Assembly: GCA_000787465.1 (NCBI GenBank)
Contig: JSYX01000151.1
Span: 1-59,583, forward strand
DNA from: Thermomucor indicae-seudaticae
Taxonomy: Eukaryota > Mucoromycota > Mucoromycetes > Mucorales > Lichtheimiaceae
DNA length: 59,583 nucleotides
Direction: 5' to 3'
A model generated the notes under the pieces. It saw only the letters and a program-made list of their open reading frames with translations. It had not been told where the DNA came from and made no database searches. Position 1 is the first letter of the stretch; each line of letters begins with the position of its first letter. The position numbers were made by a program, and so were the translations under genes. This document shows positions 37,318 to 49,137 of this stretch, piece after piece.

Positions 37318-38057
37318 TTAATGCTTTTTTTGCAAGACCAGCTTATAAGCGAGTACGCCAACCACTGCAAGGATCGGGATAGCGTAACGGAAGAACCTTG
37401 TCAAGCCCCCAGTTTCAGTAAAGGTCATATATATACAGTCTTTCTCTCTTCATTCAACTTACGATCCACTCGACTTTGGTTCTGGAAGTTCACCGGCGCG
37501 AATAGCATTGTATTTGTGGTCGGTCTTACGAGACTAGCAGAATTGCCGGCGCCTCAGCCGAACTGAAATCAAAACGGACATATCAAAAACTCACCGCTTC
37601 GTCGAGTTCACCAATCAAGTACTTTTCCAAGATTTCACGAGCCTCGTCCGAATGACCAATGTCTTCGAAAGCTTCAGTGGCATCGCGACCTACGGGTTGG
37701 TTTAATTTTTCGAGTCAGCGGAAGAGTGTATGCCGCCGCGTTTTGTCTTACTGATACGCTACCTGCTTCGTCCAAAAGAACCTCCTCACCTTTGTACGTT
37801 GCAAAAAAAGGCACCGTTATCTTTCACGTGTTTCTCTCTCTTTCACTCTCATTCTGAACCTACCACCAGGATGCTTGTAATTGGCAGAGGGGAGTGTTCA
37901 TAATGAATAACGCGCCCAATGAGAGAGAGAGAGAGAGCGAGTGGCTTACCTCTTGCACAAACTGAGTAATGTTGTAGACCTTGTTATGAATGACGAGCCA
38001 AAGGTCGTTCTTGGTGTTGTGCTTGGCCACTTCGTCAGAAGAATAAATTGCTACCAT
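37318..38057 (-). CDS. Cytochrome b5, membrane-anchored
   Basis: Six exons (38057-37950, 37873-37864, 37789-37763, 37689-37595, 37533-37463, 37396-37318) give 129 residues, the usual size for microsomal cytochrome b5. Blocks in order: [27 protein letters not shown], the heme-ligand motif [29 protein letters not shown] (only key parts listed: HPGG and IGHS, whose His residues bind heme), then a C-terminal tail anchor ([18 protein letters not shown]) and KKH. It supplies electrons to fatty-acid desaturases and sterol enzymes at the ER. Exon 2 is only 10 nt and encodes the start of HPGG. The first intron contains a GA/CT microsatellite (about 37919-37940). Confidence 0.9.
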
Positions 38058-38958
38058 GTTTTGTAGAGTAGGGGGAAAACGTTATATTGCAAGTAAGAGA
38101 GAGGAAGAAAACTTTGTGTGGGGGCTGCGTGCAAAAATAAGAAATTGAGCTTGGTCGCACCAGAAATCGCTGACAAAAGGCCAAATGCTCCATAACAGGT
38201 CTCTTCCACGTAACATGATCAAAGAATATATAAATGACCCTCCCATCGCAATACTTCTACGTGTCCCAACACACACATACAGGCACGCACGCAAGCAAGC
38301 AGAATCCTTAACGTCTTATTTGTTTTATTGAACTTGCTTTAGAGAAAAGGTCTTACCGATCCGGTAAATTGCGGGCCGAATGGGCCGAAACGGAAAGGCC
38401 AATCACGCGGACTTGTGTTGCGCACGCACGTCCAAGGATATCACTGCAAAAGTTGTCAGTGGTATCGGACTTGAAGTCCGTATATCCAGTAGGGCGAATA
38501 AGAACCTTCCAGTAAATCGTCAATCAGCGTCCAACAGCTAAAGTTTTATCGCTATACTGTAGTCTAAAAGCGATCTCATGCGTGCGAAATAATAAAGAAA
38601 TGCTCACAGATGCTTGTCTTGTAACGTTGTCAGTCTGGTGCATAAACGGCAACGATTACTGCGGCAAAGGGCAAAACAGAGCCTTTGGATACAAGTACCC
38701 GATAACAAGACTCATTGTTAGACGTCCAAATTGGCTAACACTACAGATTACGGAGCTTATCTCATCTCGCGCACTGCGATTCGTCTGCAAAAACTGTAAA
38801 CAATGGGCATTCTGAGGTTGGTATTGGTTTAGCACTCAACAGTGTGAGACACGCAGGCTTCCTTAAAAAAGGAATGGTCAAAAGCGCCCAGATCAGGCAA
38901 AAAGATAACAACCCCTGAGCCTTCTCTTCTTTTCTCTCTTTCGCTCTTTCTTCAAACT
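38058..38958. other. Head-to-head promoter region
   Basis: The interval lies between cytochrome b5 (reverse) and the glutamine-synthetase-like gene (forward). Short frames (38082-38294 reverse; 38582-38815 forward) show no motifs. CT-rich sequence directly precedes the start at 38959. Confidence 0.4.
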
Positions 38959-40694
38959 ATGACCGCCGACGCACCGATCACTTTGGATAATGTTCGTGAT
39001 ATACTTGTTGACGATACCAAAGTCAAGATTGCAGCAGTCGATATCGATGGTGTCTTGCGAGGCAAAGTGTTGCACAAGTCCAAGTTTCTCAACGTCGTCG
39101 AGTCAGGATTTGGTCAGAGATAGCAAAAAAGTCTTACTTTTTCAGTGGACCATCTGATTGAACAAGAGGGTGGTGTCATGTATAGGCTTCTGCTCGGTCT
39201 TGTTTGGATGGGACATACAGGACACTATATACAAGATCAACTCAGAGTTTGGCAGCAGCGATTGTGCCTTTCCGGACTTGATCGCCAAGGTGGACCTATC
39301 GACGTATCGACGGATACCCTGGGAAGACAATATCCCGTTCTTTCTTGTGCATATTTATCATCCAGCTACGAACGAACCATTGTATTGCTGCCCGCGTAGT
39401 CTTCTTGGCAGGACTGTCGATGACTATCAACAAAAGCTGGGGTGCACGCCTTACTGTGGCATCGAATTTGAATTCTTTTGCTTTAAAGGTAAAAAATGTG
39501 AAGACGGTGACATCATGATGGAGGTAATAACTGGAGTGATCGTACAGAGACGAGCGCATCGTTGGAAGCCAAAGGATACACGAATCTTGAACCACTCACA
39601 CGTGGCATGTGCGGCTATTCGCTGCTACGGCCCCTGGAAAACCAAGAGTTCTACTACCGCACCTTTGACTGGCTGCGCGAGTTTAGAGTGGATATCGAAA
39701 GCTGGCACACGGAAACAGGTCCGGGTGTGTTTGAAGCTGCGGTGGCTTACGCAGAGGCACGCGAGGCTGGCGATCGCGCGGCCCTGTTCAAGACTTCCAT
39801 CAAACAGCTCGCGTTCAAGCATGGATTCATGGCTTCCTTTATGGCTAAACCTTACCAAAACTTGCCCGGATGCTCAGGTCATATGCACTTTAGCTTGAAA
39901 GACGAAAAGGTAAAGAAAGATAGAAACAGCGTCCGCCCCCCTACACCGCCGTGCTACATCGTTCCTTCTTTTGCACAGGGTAGGAATCTGTTCTATCCGC
40001 ACACTGAGGCAGAAAAATCGCATATTCCAAACATGAGTCTGACCATGGTCAGATTCTTGGCTGGTGTCCTTCGTGGATTACCCAGCATTCTAGCCATCCT
40101 GGCACCGACAGTCAACAGGTAACAAAACGGAAAAAGAACAAGTAGAAGGGGAAAGGAAAGCTGAAGACAAGTGAAAAGCTATAAACGACTGGTTGAAAAT
40201 TACTGGGCACCTGTCAGCGTATCCTGGGGCGTGGAAAACCGTCTGGGCGCCATACGCGCCATCATACCGCCTACCGCTTCACCTAGTGCCGCGCGTCTCG
40301 AAGTCGTAAGTTGCCGTTTACAGATTCTGGTATTCATTGCTGTTTGTTCATCACTTTACGAATTACACCAAAAAAGCGCGTATCGGGTGCAGATATCAAC
40401 CCTCACCTGGCACTCGCGGCCGTGCTAAGATGCGGGTTGTGGGGCATTACGACAGAGCAGACGTTGCCTGTGAAACCGCAAAACGAGATTCAGGCTCCGG
40501 ACGAAAAGGGCGAGCGATTGGCGCGGTCCTTGCAGGAAGCCATTGCTGCCATGGATGCCAAATCCTCGGTGGCACGCCAAGTCCTGGGTGATGCATTCGT
40601 AGATCACTTTGTAGCAACGCGGAAACACGAGTGGGACCTTTGGCAGAACGCGGTGACTGATTATGAACGCAAACGGTACATGGAACTCGTCTAA
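38959..40694 (+). CDS. Glutamine-synthetase-like enzyme
   Basis: Six exons (38959-39112, 39186-39488, 39548-39909, 39979-40118, 40179-40305, 40377-40694) give 467 residues. Family blocks: VDIDGVLRGK in the beta-grasp part, then GIEFEFF (metal-binding Glu pair), the GPGVFEAAV motif, CSGHMHFSL (glutamate/ATP-site His), ENYWAPVSVSWGVENR and GADINPHLALAA. This is the bacterial-type (GSI-like) fold, shared by gamma-glutamylpolyamine synthetases, the FluG C-terminal domain and lengsin. It differs from the shorter eukaryotic GSII used for bulk nitrogen assimilation. Ligation of glutamate to an amine is likely; the substrate is not evident. The first donor (GTCAGA) is weak, but the phase and protein match are clear. 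Confidence 0.86.
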
Positions 40695-43600
40695 TAATAC
40701 CGCAACTGCAACCATGCATGCCTGTCAATCACATATAGTTAGCTTGCTTTATTTACGATGAATGTTCTTTCCGGAAAGAAAGGGAGAGAGAGAGAGAAAG
40801 AAGAGAATGCATATCGTTGCAACGAACAAAAAGAAGAAGAAAGGCGGGAAGATAATAATAAGCCTCGTCGTCATTTGTCATCGTCAGTCAGGTTATATGT
40901 ACATGAAAGAGAAAAAGAAATTGACGGGATCAAAAATGGAAACAGAAAAACATATGCCTGTTAATACAATGAGAAAGAACTTTTTTTGTGGTTGAAAATG
41001 CGAAAAGGAACGGGTGATTCTCGCGCGAGAAGGATGGAAGAGGATAACGAATGTTGTGTAAGAAAAGACGATCATAAGCAAGCCTGTTGCTTTTCAATTA
41101 TTTCGATCGCAAAAGAGCGCAAGACTTTCGGTTGTGGCCATACTGTCATTTTGTAATAGTTGGTAAGTAATGAAATAATGAAATAGGAGTTCTGCAATGC
41201 TGTACCTGTCCACAGTGGTCGCTATAAAAGAGGAAATGCGATAAAATAATGAGCGAACGACGAAATTAGAACTCTCATTCTGGTAGAGACGTACCATTGG
41301 CCGCCAGATAAGTTGAGCGGTTTCACTGGAGGTACCATTGTCGAAAGTATCAGAAGACAAGACTTTTTCTCGTGGTGCAAGAAAACGTGAGATTGATGGG
41401 GATTTATATATGCAGTGCACAAATGCGGGGAAATGGTCAGGTTAGGGATCTGAATTAGATTCAAGATGAACAAACAAAGTTGTAACAAGCTTAGACGGGC
41501 GCAAGAAGATTTGGCGGGGTAAAATGTACGATCATCTCTTCTGCTAAAAGCAGAGATCCTCCCTGCATCCCCCCGCAACCCCCTTCGTGATAATAGATTA
41601 TTATGGAACATCTCGCAGCCCCACCTGATAATCTAAATGCAGTAAATTGTTATGGTCTCTCTCCACAGTCTCGGCAATTCATCCGGATGGTCAAAGAGAT
41701 GGCCGACGATCTTCTTGCCTTCTTTAACCATCCAATCATGTACCTTTCCGCCATCTAGTGACGACAATAACCCCACAAATACTCCGGCAAAGCGCAAACT
41801 CTAAAAGGATGCACCTCGCCCGTTAATGAGTCCTTTTTTGACAGAACGCCCTTGCCCCACATCCCTTCCTGTATCCAGGACACAAAATGACATCACGTGT
41901 TTACATGGACTTCATGATATGAAGATACGCGTCGCAGGATCCAAAACATCTTGTACGGTTCCCTTCGGCCTATTTCATCGCCGAGTTTATACTGTACATC
42001 ATTGCTCGTTCGGCAAATTACCCCCTTTGTACGTCCCAGACTTTTTCTCGTCACTTGAAAACCCATGTCAATTTGGAACACAATCGCTCATCATTAGACA
42101 TGATGCCGCACCCATCTGAGAAACTTTTACCATCGTGTTGAACAAGAATGATCCGAAATGGAGTGATTCACAACTTGAAAAGTACCTGGTTAAAGAACTG
42201 GATAGATGGTTGTGGGTGTTTGCTATGCCATTTAGGAAACACGTGACAAGAGTAACTTGGGCACTTCAGGGGGTAGGATAAGGGGTGGGAAAGCAGAGTC
42301 AAACAAGAAAAGTTTATTTTTCCTCGCACACAGCCTGCCCTCATCCAGAATGAGCGGCCTGGAAGACGAGTTAGTTCAGTACAGCTGGATGGGCGTTTTA
42401 GTCGTTGCCGGAATGTTGGTGTAGTGATTGTAAACGTCTTGTTTCAGTTGAACAAGTGATTCATGTAACTGTCATTGTCAAGACTGCGTCCAGCGACCTT
42501 TGCCCAATCTGTCTATTATATACGCATCCTTCTCGGATTGGGCAGCCGCAGGTTTCTTTCCGGGATTGACTTTATGGTATGCACCTGGTACTCTAAGTGA
42601 GAGCTTGGAAAGCGTATGGCCGTCATGACCATCTATGGTCCCCTCGGCAAATGGGTTGAGCGGCGTGGTGCACGCCATCATGCTGAAAACCATGGACGCC
42701 GCAATAAGTGGGAGATGTAACACAAAAAGGAATAAACCAAAGGAAAGCCGATATCCATTTTTATTCGCAGGCTTGTTCGTCGCCGATTGGCCCTTTATGC
42801 AACTAGCCACCTGTGCACCTCATGTTGCTAGAAAGCCTGACTATTATGCAGTAACTGCCAACTTGCTAATGGCTGTACGTTGTCTACAAACACATGCTTT
42901 ACAAACCAGGTACAGTCATTGATACCAGTTCGGTAAGGTCAACAGAAACTTGACAATGCTTACCTGTGGTTCCTTCAAAAAAAGGTTGTTATGACACGGG
43001 CAAGCGAGGTCATTTCCCGTAATAGCGGGGAACGCGCTGTTACTATTGCAGCGATAAATATCTGGGCCTCCTTTATGTGGCTCTGGTCACCTCTGCTCTT
43101 GTGGCCGGTAACAGGTACGTCATATTAAGTTTCCTCGCATTATTAATGCAAGCTTAACAGATGCACCACGATACCATAAGCGCAAGGATGAGCAGAAATG
43201 TGGAAAGAATGCTCCTAACTGTGTAAGCGGATACAGTATTCACTATCAGTGCTCTCGCGGTTGTCTTTTCATTAAGGTCATGAGGATAGCTACATTCTTT
43301 CAATATCGTGGACAGGCAAAAGTGTTATTGAGGTCTGGCTCGAAGGTGACTGAAAAAGATAGCCACAAAGAGCGAAATGGGTATGCCTACCTTGATACCT
43401 TTATGAAAATCCCATTCTGTCAGCATCAGGATTTACCTCTGCACAATCCGTGTTCAAACATGCGGATCGCCTTCACGTATACGTACGAATGTATTATGTC
43501 ATTATTTCTTCAGTAGCTTGATAGAAGCATTGCGTACATTACAATGCAATAGACAGCAGATATTTAAACCAAAGAATTGTTAGCGAGATCGTTTGATTTG

Positions 43601-43739
43601 CTCTTGAAGATAGTCATTACAAGTCTTTCGAATTAATTGCCTATCTATCGAACGTCGTCCAACGAATAATAGGAAACTGTACAGGATAAGAGGCTTATTG
43701 TCAAATCACCAATGGTATCAGCCGCAGCTAGTTGGAGTA
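40695..43739. other. 3-kb gene-poor region with weak small ORFs
   Basis: I find no strong gene. Small candidates are forward 41603-41758 (51 residues, starting MEHLAAPPDN), forward 42350-42424 (24 residues, hydrophobic end) and reverse 42478-42693, listed separately. GA-rich tracts occur at about 40780-40860. Confidence 0.4.
42478..42693 (-). CDS. Hypothetical small protein
   Basis: A 71-residue reading frame from the Met at 42693 begins MVFSMMACTTPLNPFAEG and ends KGRWTQS. The frame stays open and hydrophobic upstream (a run rich in Leu/Phe/Ile), which would suit a signal or membrane segment if a proper start or an upstream exon exists; no in-frame ATG was found there. I do not recognise a family, and this may be chance. 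Confidence 0.25.
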   Translation of the reverse strand: MVFSMMACTTPLNPFAEGTIDGHDGHTLSKLSLRVPGAYHKVNPGKKPAAAQSEKDAYIIDRLGKGRWTQS

Positions 43740-44613
43740 TCATAATATCATCCCAGAAATACCAGGACCGAAGACATTAGCTGTTGAACCACCGCCATCT
43801 TGAAGACGGCGTTTTGCTTCATTTTCCACGTCATCCATATTTTCATCATCATCGTCCATTCCCGACCTCGGTCGCCTGCGCTGCTGTTGATGCTGTTCCG
43901 AAGAGGTTGGTATTGATTGCACATTCTTTCGAGCCATATAGATAGGCTCGTACTCCTATAGAGTGATTATAGGTTAACCCCATTTGCATCACGCAAGATA
44001 GCTTTTCTGATCCACTTACATTCAGCTGACTCTTGAACCCTTCATTTGGAGTGATACATAGTCGTTTGCTTTGAACGTATTGATATGCCTGAGAAGCTCG
44101 CAAGTTGAACATTTCCATGGTATATGCAATAACGAAACTTGGACTACGTGACAGACCACCGATGCAACAGACCAAGATCTTGCCGCCTTCTTCGCGGGCT
44201 GCGTTGATACATGCGTTGGCCTCTGGGAAATATGGAATCAGGTTTTGCATGTTGCAATCCGAGATTTCAATGACCCTAAGCCGGAATTCCCTCGCCAATG
44301 CGTCCGTCCGAAGAAGACGAAGCTCGTATTGATCCATGAAACATAAAATATGCGTAATGCCTAGTTCGTGGAGCCGTTGTGTGTTCTTACAAGCAGAAAA
44401 CGGTCCGAGGAAAACCCAAGGCTAGCGAGACATCGATGAGTTGGTCAGCCGGAGAACCCTTGAAGCAAAGGTACCCACCAGTACTTCCTGAATCTCGCGC
44501 CGCATTTCGTAACGCCAGTCGTCAATGGTGTTTTTCGCGGTTTCGCGAGTAAAGTATTCCAGGTTCAGGGTCTCATTCTCATGAGCAAGCATTGGCGGAG
44601 TCGACGAAGACAT
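43740..44613 (-). CDS. STYX-like dual-specificity phosphatase
   Basis: Three exons (44613-44479, 44421-44020, 43955-43740) give 250 residues. The protein matches STYX along its length: WRYEMRREIQEVLPWVFLGPF near residues 35-55, ITHILCF, the loop VIEISDCN, the P-loop ILVCCIGGLSRSPSFVIAY, and AYQYVQSKRLCITPNEGF. The usual HCxxGxxR signature reads CCIGGLSR here: the nucleophilic Cys and the Arg are present but the His is replaced by Cys. In STYX itself the Cys is Gly and the protein is a pseudophosphatase. So this copy may keep some activity. The C-terminus is Gln/Arg/Asp-rich and disordered. The gene is divergent from the WWE-like gene, with 202 bases between starts. Confidence 0.87.
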
Positions 44614-44815
44614 GTTGTAAGCTGAAACAAGCAAGAAGAGGAAAGAGGAAGAATTAAAGTGCGCGCGCCATAGCGCCCACAACCGCATGACAAAACTGCG
44701 TGTCTTGTTATTGTGTAACAGTTATTCCTCCATTAAGTCGCAACGGATAACACACACGCCTCTCCCCTTCTCTTGCTTTTTTTTCCTCTCTTTTTTTTTG
44801 CCCTTGCTTGACCTA

Positions 44816-45413
44816 ATGAACCCTTCATTCTCGTCACCGATCACGCCGCCACCCCACAGACCACTCCCGCAACCGCCACTACCTTGTCTTGACCACTCGC
44901 GTTCACCTCCCTTACTGCAATACGAGCAACCACTTTCCCTAACTAGCGGCTACTATGATATCCCTTCTACGGTCACTAAAACCCCACCGGAGAAGAATAG
45001 AAATACATTGTTTGCACCCGATCCACCGTTGAAAGACTATCCGCGGGAGGTCACTTGGCTTTTCTTTCGTGACAATAAGTGGACTCCTTTCCAAAGCGAA
45101 AACCATCACAAGATCGAGCAGGCCTTTACCATGGGTGGTATGTATAGACACGCCCGATCATTTCAACTCCAAGGCTAACCTTTTCCATACCCCTTTCCTG
45201 CAAATCCCCTTATTTTACCTGGCTTATAGGCATCTACGTGGACATCAAGGGTGAGTCAGGAAAATTACTTCCTCCCGCGGGTTTGTCTAATAGCAATGCG
45301 ACCACAAAGATCACAACTTTCCACAGCTGAAGAGCATCCGTGTATTTCCAGCTCGGTTTTACCTCTCGTACCTCGGCATGAAGTACAGACTAAGCTGTGT
45401 CATACAAGGATGA
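44816..45413 (+). CDS. Small WWE-like domain protein
   Basis: Three exons (44816-45137, 45230-45250, 45310-45413) give 148 residues. The first 70 residues are Pro/Ser-rich. The remainder has WWE-domain features: REVTWLFFRDNKWTPFQ, HHKIEQAF, GGIYVDIKD, IRVFPARFYL and LGMKYRLSCVIQG. WWE domains bind ADP-ribose chains or mediate protein contacts in ubiquitin and ADP-ribosylation pathways (family knowledge). Here the domain stands alone. Exon 2 is 21 nt; the exon 3 acceptor was chosen (CCACAAAG) because it alone keeps the conserved frame. The family call is moderate. Confidence 0.6.
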
Positions 45414-45849
45414 TCTGGCCTCGTCAACAAAGCGATCATGCTACTATTATACAGCCGTATCCTAATCTTATTCTTTCTGTGGGTTTGTAAAGGTTATCTA
45501 GACAACTTTTTGGCATTGTACAGGTTTGACTATCGTTTTTTGCTTTCCGCACTTTCTCGACATTGTCGACTGTAATAATAAAGAAGAGCTATATTCCCAA
45601 GCGACGCAAAAAAGAAAAAGACCCCATGACACCCGTCCGGTCACGGTTACAATTTTACCCATTCATTGGTACAGGCTTATATGCGAGTCCCGTAAATGCA
45701 TCACTCAGTGCACGCTGAAAAGCGAATTTTGGTGCAAACCCTCCTGCTCGTGCCCTCTTGTTATTGTGCAGATACTCAGTTGACCTAGCACGTGTCCCCC
45801 ACCCATTAGTCAGTTTCCCTTTCCTGTTCCAGCTTCTCTCTTCCTCAAC
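45414..45849. other. Tail-to-tail spacer
   Basis: The interval holds the 3' flanks of the WWE-like gene and of TFB3. No supported gene is seen. Confidence 0.4.
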
Positions 45850-47094
45850 TCACGGGTCATCGTAGCTTTCTCGCACGGTATAGCCCGATGGATACTGATA
45901 CTGTAAATCCAATGGATCAAAGTTCTGAGCTTCTGCCTCCTTGATCTCATCTGCCTCAATGGATGCAGTGAGCCATGCAGGCATGGCCATCCGCGGCGAA
46001 GCCGTTTGGCTCTCGCTTTGTTGCCGTAGCGCCGATGACCGTTTGAGAGCGACTGACTGCCGATTGGCCAAGACTGCCTGCGCTGATTTGTTGGATGTGG
46101 CCTATAATCATGGCTCTAGCAACAACACTCTCTCCCAACCTGATCTCTATAACACTTACTAGCTCCTTGATAATCTCTGCCTTCTCCTGTTCCCTTTGCC
46201 GTCGTTCTTCTTCGAGCATTTGCAGATATTCCTGTCGTTTCTGTTCACGCTCTTTTCGCTCAATTTCATCTTGGAATGACTTGTACCGTTGCTCGTTCGC
46301 CTAGTTCCTGCATTCAATACACTCGGTTTTTTCAGAAAATCTAAAATTCATCCATTTTTTTTACCACGCGGGCCTCGTTTGCAGCAATGAGTTCCTTGTT
46401 TTCAAGTTCATAGGCGGCAATTCGTGCTTCTGTTTCTGCCACGTCCACTTCGTTCATCAAATTGAATGCTATTGTAATCATGTTGGATAATTCCGTTTTC
46501 TGCCTTTTCGCCTTGATGTTTTCACTTACTGATGTCTTCTACTTCTTCGAGATAATCATTGTAAGCTCTCAACGTGGGGAAGTCTTCTGGACGCTTATTA
46601 AAACTAAAAGAGAGAGACCATTGTAAGCTGGTCTTTTCCGGAGAGTGCTAGTTAGACTTACACTTTATTGACTCGTTTTCGGATCCGTACTTCCTTTTCG
46701 ACAGCGAGATCTTCAAAGATCTGTGACATGAACTGGTTCTTACGCAGCACTTGTTGGCATATAGGGCAGGGCGCAGGGCCGGCGCTGAATAGCCGATCGA
46801 TGCAAGACTCGCACCTAAAGGAGCAATGAATACAGAATGGCGACAGATTAACCAAGGCTTGCTTGTCAAACTGACATTTTGTGAAAGCATGGCGAGACCA
46901 GGAGCTTTAAATTGGGCGTAAGGTACTTGTCGCTTTTGCAGACCGGACATTGCGCATCTTCTTCCTGCAACAAGCACCAGTCAGATCTGTCTCGTCCTAC
47001 AGAGACAAAAAACTGTTTTCTGCACCTGATAAGAGACGACGGACGATCCAGTCTTTCCAATCAGGAGCGTTTGACTACGAAGTGTCGAGTTCAT
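45850..47094 (-). CDS. TFIIH/CAK subunit Tfb3 (MAT1)
   Basis: Seven exons (47094-47026, 46964-46876, 46814-46662, 46603-46530, 46468-46365, 46300-46160, 46101-45850) give 293 residues. The N-terminal C3HC4 RING is CPVCKSDKYL, then FHKMCESCIDRLF and CPICQQVLRKNQF. The conserved MAT1 linker FEDLAVEKEVRIRKRVNKVFNKRPEDF follows in overlapping blocks (first eleven residues FEDLAVEKEVR), and then a long charged coiled coil. Tfb3/MAT1 bridges the CDK-activating kinase (Cdk7/Kin28 and cyclin H) to core TFIIH for RNA polymerase II CTD phosphorylation and repair. The start at 47094 gives a short 23-residue lead-in before the RING exon. Length and order agree with the family. Confidence 0.9.
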
Positions 47095-48014
47095 TCTGCC
47101 TGTCAGATTTATGCGGAACGAAAAAGGGAAGAAACTGAAGTGGAGAACGGTGGACAGCTGCTGACCCACTATTATTACTGTCACCCGTGGATCGTGGGTG
47201 CATTGATTCGTTCTACAGCCGCCTGATTTCCTTTGACGATCCCATGGTCCTGGCTGTTGCTCAGCTCTTGGTATATGTACTATGCTTAGTACAGACAAGG
47301 GCCAACTTGCTTGCCGGTTCAACTTGCACTCAACGCTCGATATACACACGGCTGGATCGTTTGGAGCATCAATGCCGACGTCAAGTGCTCGAATAAATAC
47401 CCATCGCTATTCTGCAATAGTGCGTCAACTTATTCTCGCTTACTGAAAAGTGAACCAGCAAACAGTTGTACTGGTTGAGCACTTGTTCAAACTGTCTGTT
47501 CAGGCACCCACAACCAGTATTGAAAGGAAACAAGTATTGGGCCGCTAGCCATAAGCTCATCAACAGCAACGATATTCGTTAGACAGTCCGACTGTACCCG
47601 ATCACCCATTATAAGAGCTGAATATATAGCGCGTCTGACAGTTGATGTCGGGTTGCGACAATAGATCTACGTACTCTTTTATGCAGTCGACCGAACAGAT
47701 AGATGCATACCATAAGCTTTCTGTAGCATATAAGGCTTCTATGATAGCGTAAGTAATCTGAAGGCATCGCTAAAATTTCACGTAAACACCACTGAAAATG
47801 ACGCAAAAAGATATCCAAAAACTCGTAAATGATATGTTCAAGAAACGATGCCAATAGCATCCATTTCTCCGGGTGTGGTAAGGCAGAAGACGGTAAAGGT
47901 TGTTCCAAAGTCAGAAGTTCTGTTTTTGGCAAACTGAGATCAAACAAGGCCCTGACTTTTGATCCCTCGGGTTCAGGTGCAACTTGCTTCTCTCGCCGCA
48001 AAGCTAACATAAAG
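47095..48014. other. Spacer between TFB3 and CAP2
   Basis: A reverse frame at 47609-48034 (141 residues) fills half the gap but shows no family motif and runs over the presumed CAP2 leader, so I do not call it. The rest is probably promoter sequence for both genes. Confidence 0.4.
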
Positions 48015-48036
48015 ATGGCAAGTAAGCAACGCAAGC

Positions 48037-49137
48037 ATGCGCTCAGTGGGCTGATTGCTAAACTTGCGTCTTTTCTTTTCTTTATAAATGTTTCTTTACC
48101 ATGTTACCTTAGGCCGACCAATATGATTGCGCGCTAGACTTGATGAGACGCCTTCCTCCACAAAACGTCGAAGCCAACTTGACCAAGCTTCTCGGTCTAG
48201 TCAATCCAGACCTTGCTGATGAGCTGCTTTCTGCCATTGACCAACCCCTAAAAGTTCGACGTTGCTCAAAAACCGGCAAGGATTACCTCATTTGTGACTA
48301 TAACCGAGACGGTGATTCCTACAGGTGAAGCCTTTGACCCACTTTTGAGGGGGGGGGAGTGGCTGCAAAAGTGTTGGCTATGGGTATATCGGTTTTTAAC
48401 AAATCAGCGGACAGATCACCGTGGAGTAACGAATATGAACCGGAACTACCGGACGGTGCGGTACCGTCACCTACGCTACGAAAACTCGAAATTGCAGCCA
48501 ACGAAGCTTTTGATACTTATCGTGAAATGTATTATGAAGGCGGCGTATCGTCGGTTTACACCTTTGACATTGATGACAAGTTTGCTGTTGTCGTTCTTAT
48601 TAAAAAAGGTATGCTTATTTCTGTTAGTTGGCGTTAAAGTAGTGCGTTTAATGGACATATGTGTAGTTGGAGATGGTGTGCGCCGCATGAAAGGTGCATG
48701 GGACTCAATTCACGTTTTCGAGGTTCAAGAACGTGGACGGAACGCGCATTACAAACTGACTTCTACGGTTATGCTGTACATGATTACTGATAACCAAGAA
48801 ATCGGTAACATGAACCTCAGCGGAAGCATGACACGCCAGGTACGCCCCCCCCTTTACCATGCATTCAGAGCTGCAATGCTAAGAAACATTTGATATCCGG
48901 GTTTAGGCAGAGCAAGACTACCCTGTAGACGATCCTTCAGCACACATTGCAAATATTGGCCGTATGGTAGAAGATATTGAACTTAAAATGCGCAATTCCC
49001 TTCAAGAAGTCTATTTCGGCAAGACTAAGGATATTGTCAACGATTTGCGAAGCCTTGGCTCACTTGAAGAAAGCCGCAAGCAAGCGAAAATCCAGCAGGA
49101 GCTTGTTGGTCGTCTTATGGAACGAAACAATCGCTAG
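48037..49137 (+). CDS. F-actin capping protein subunit beta
   Basis: Four clear exons (48113-48324, 48415-48608, 48667-48839, 48907-49137) plus a tiny first exon give about 273 residues. The protein follows CapZ-beta closely: [60 protein letters not shown] and [15 protein letters not shown]. With the alpha subunit it caps actin barbed ends. The start is uncertain. The acceptor at 48113 must be joined to an upstream phase-0 exon. The ATG at 48037 with a GTGGGC donor after 48045 fits phase; the ATG at 48015 has a better-looking GTAAGC donor but gives the wrong phase. Exons 2-5 are secure. Confidence 0.88.

Noticed and set aside
39158..39898. Long alternative frame across the glutamine-synthetase-like gene
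   Set aside because: It reads through two introns and leaves the conserved frame after EFEFF; the spliced model keeps all family blocks.
41222..41611. Reverse 129-residue frame
   Set aside because: It begins at a non-ATG codon or late Met, is low-complexity and hydrophobic, and no homologous block is visible.
47609..48034. Reverse 141-residue frame next to CAP2
   Set aside because: No recognisable family, and it overlaps the CAP2 leader region; composition does not look like the neighbouring proteins.
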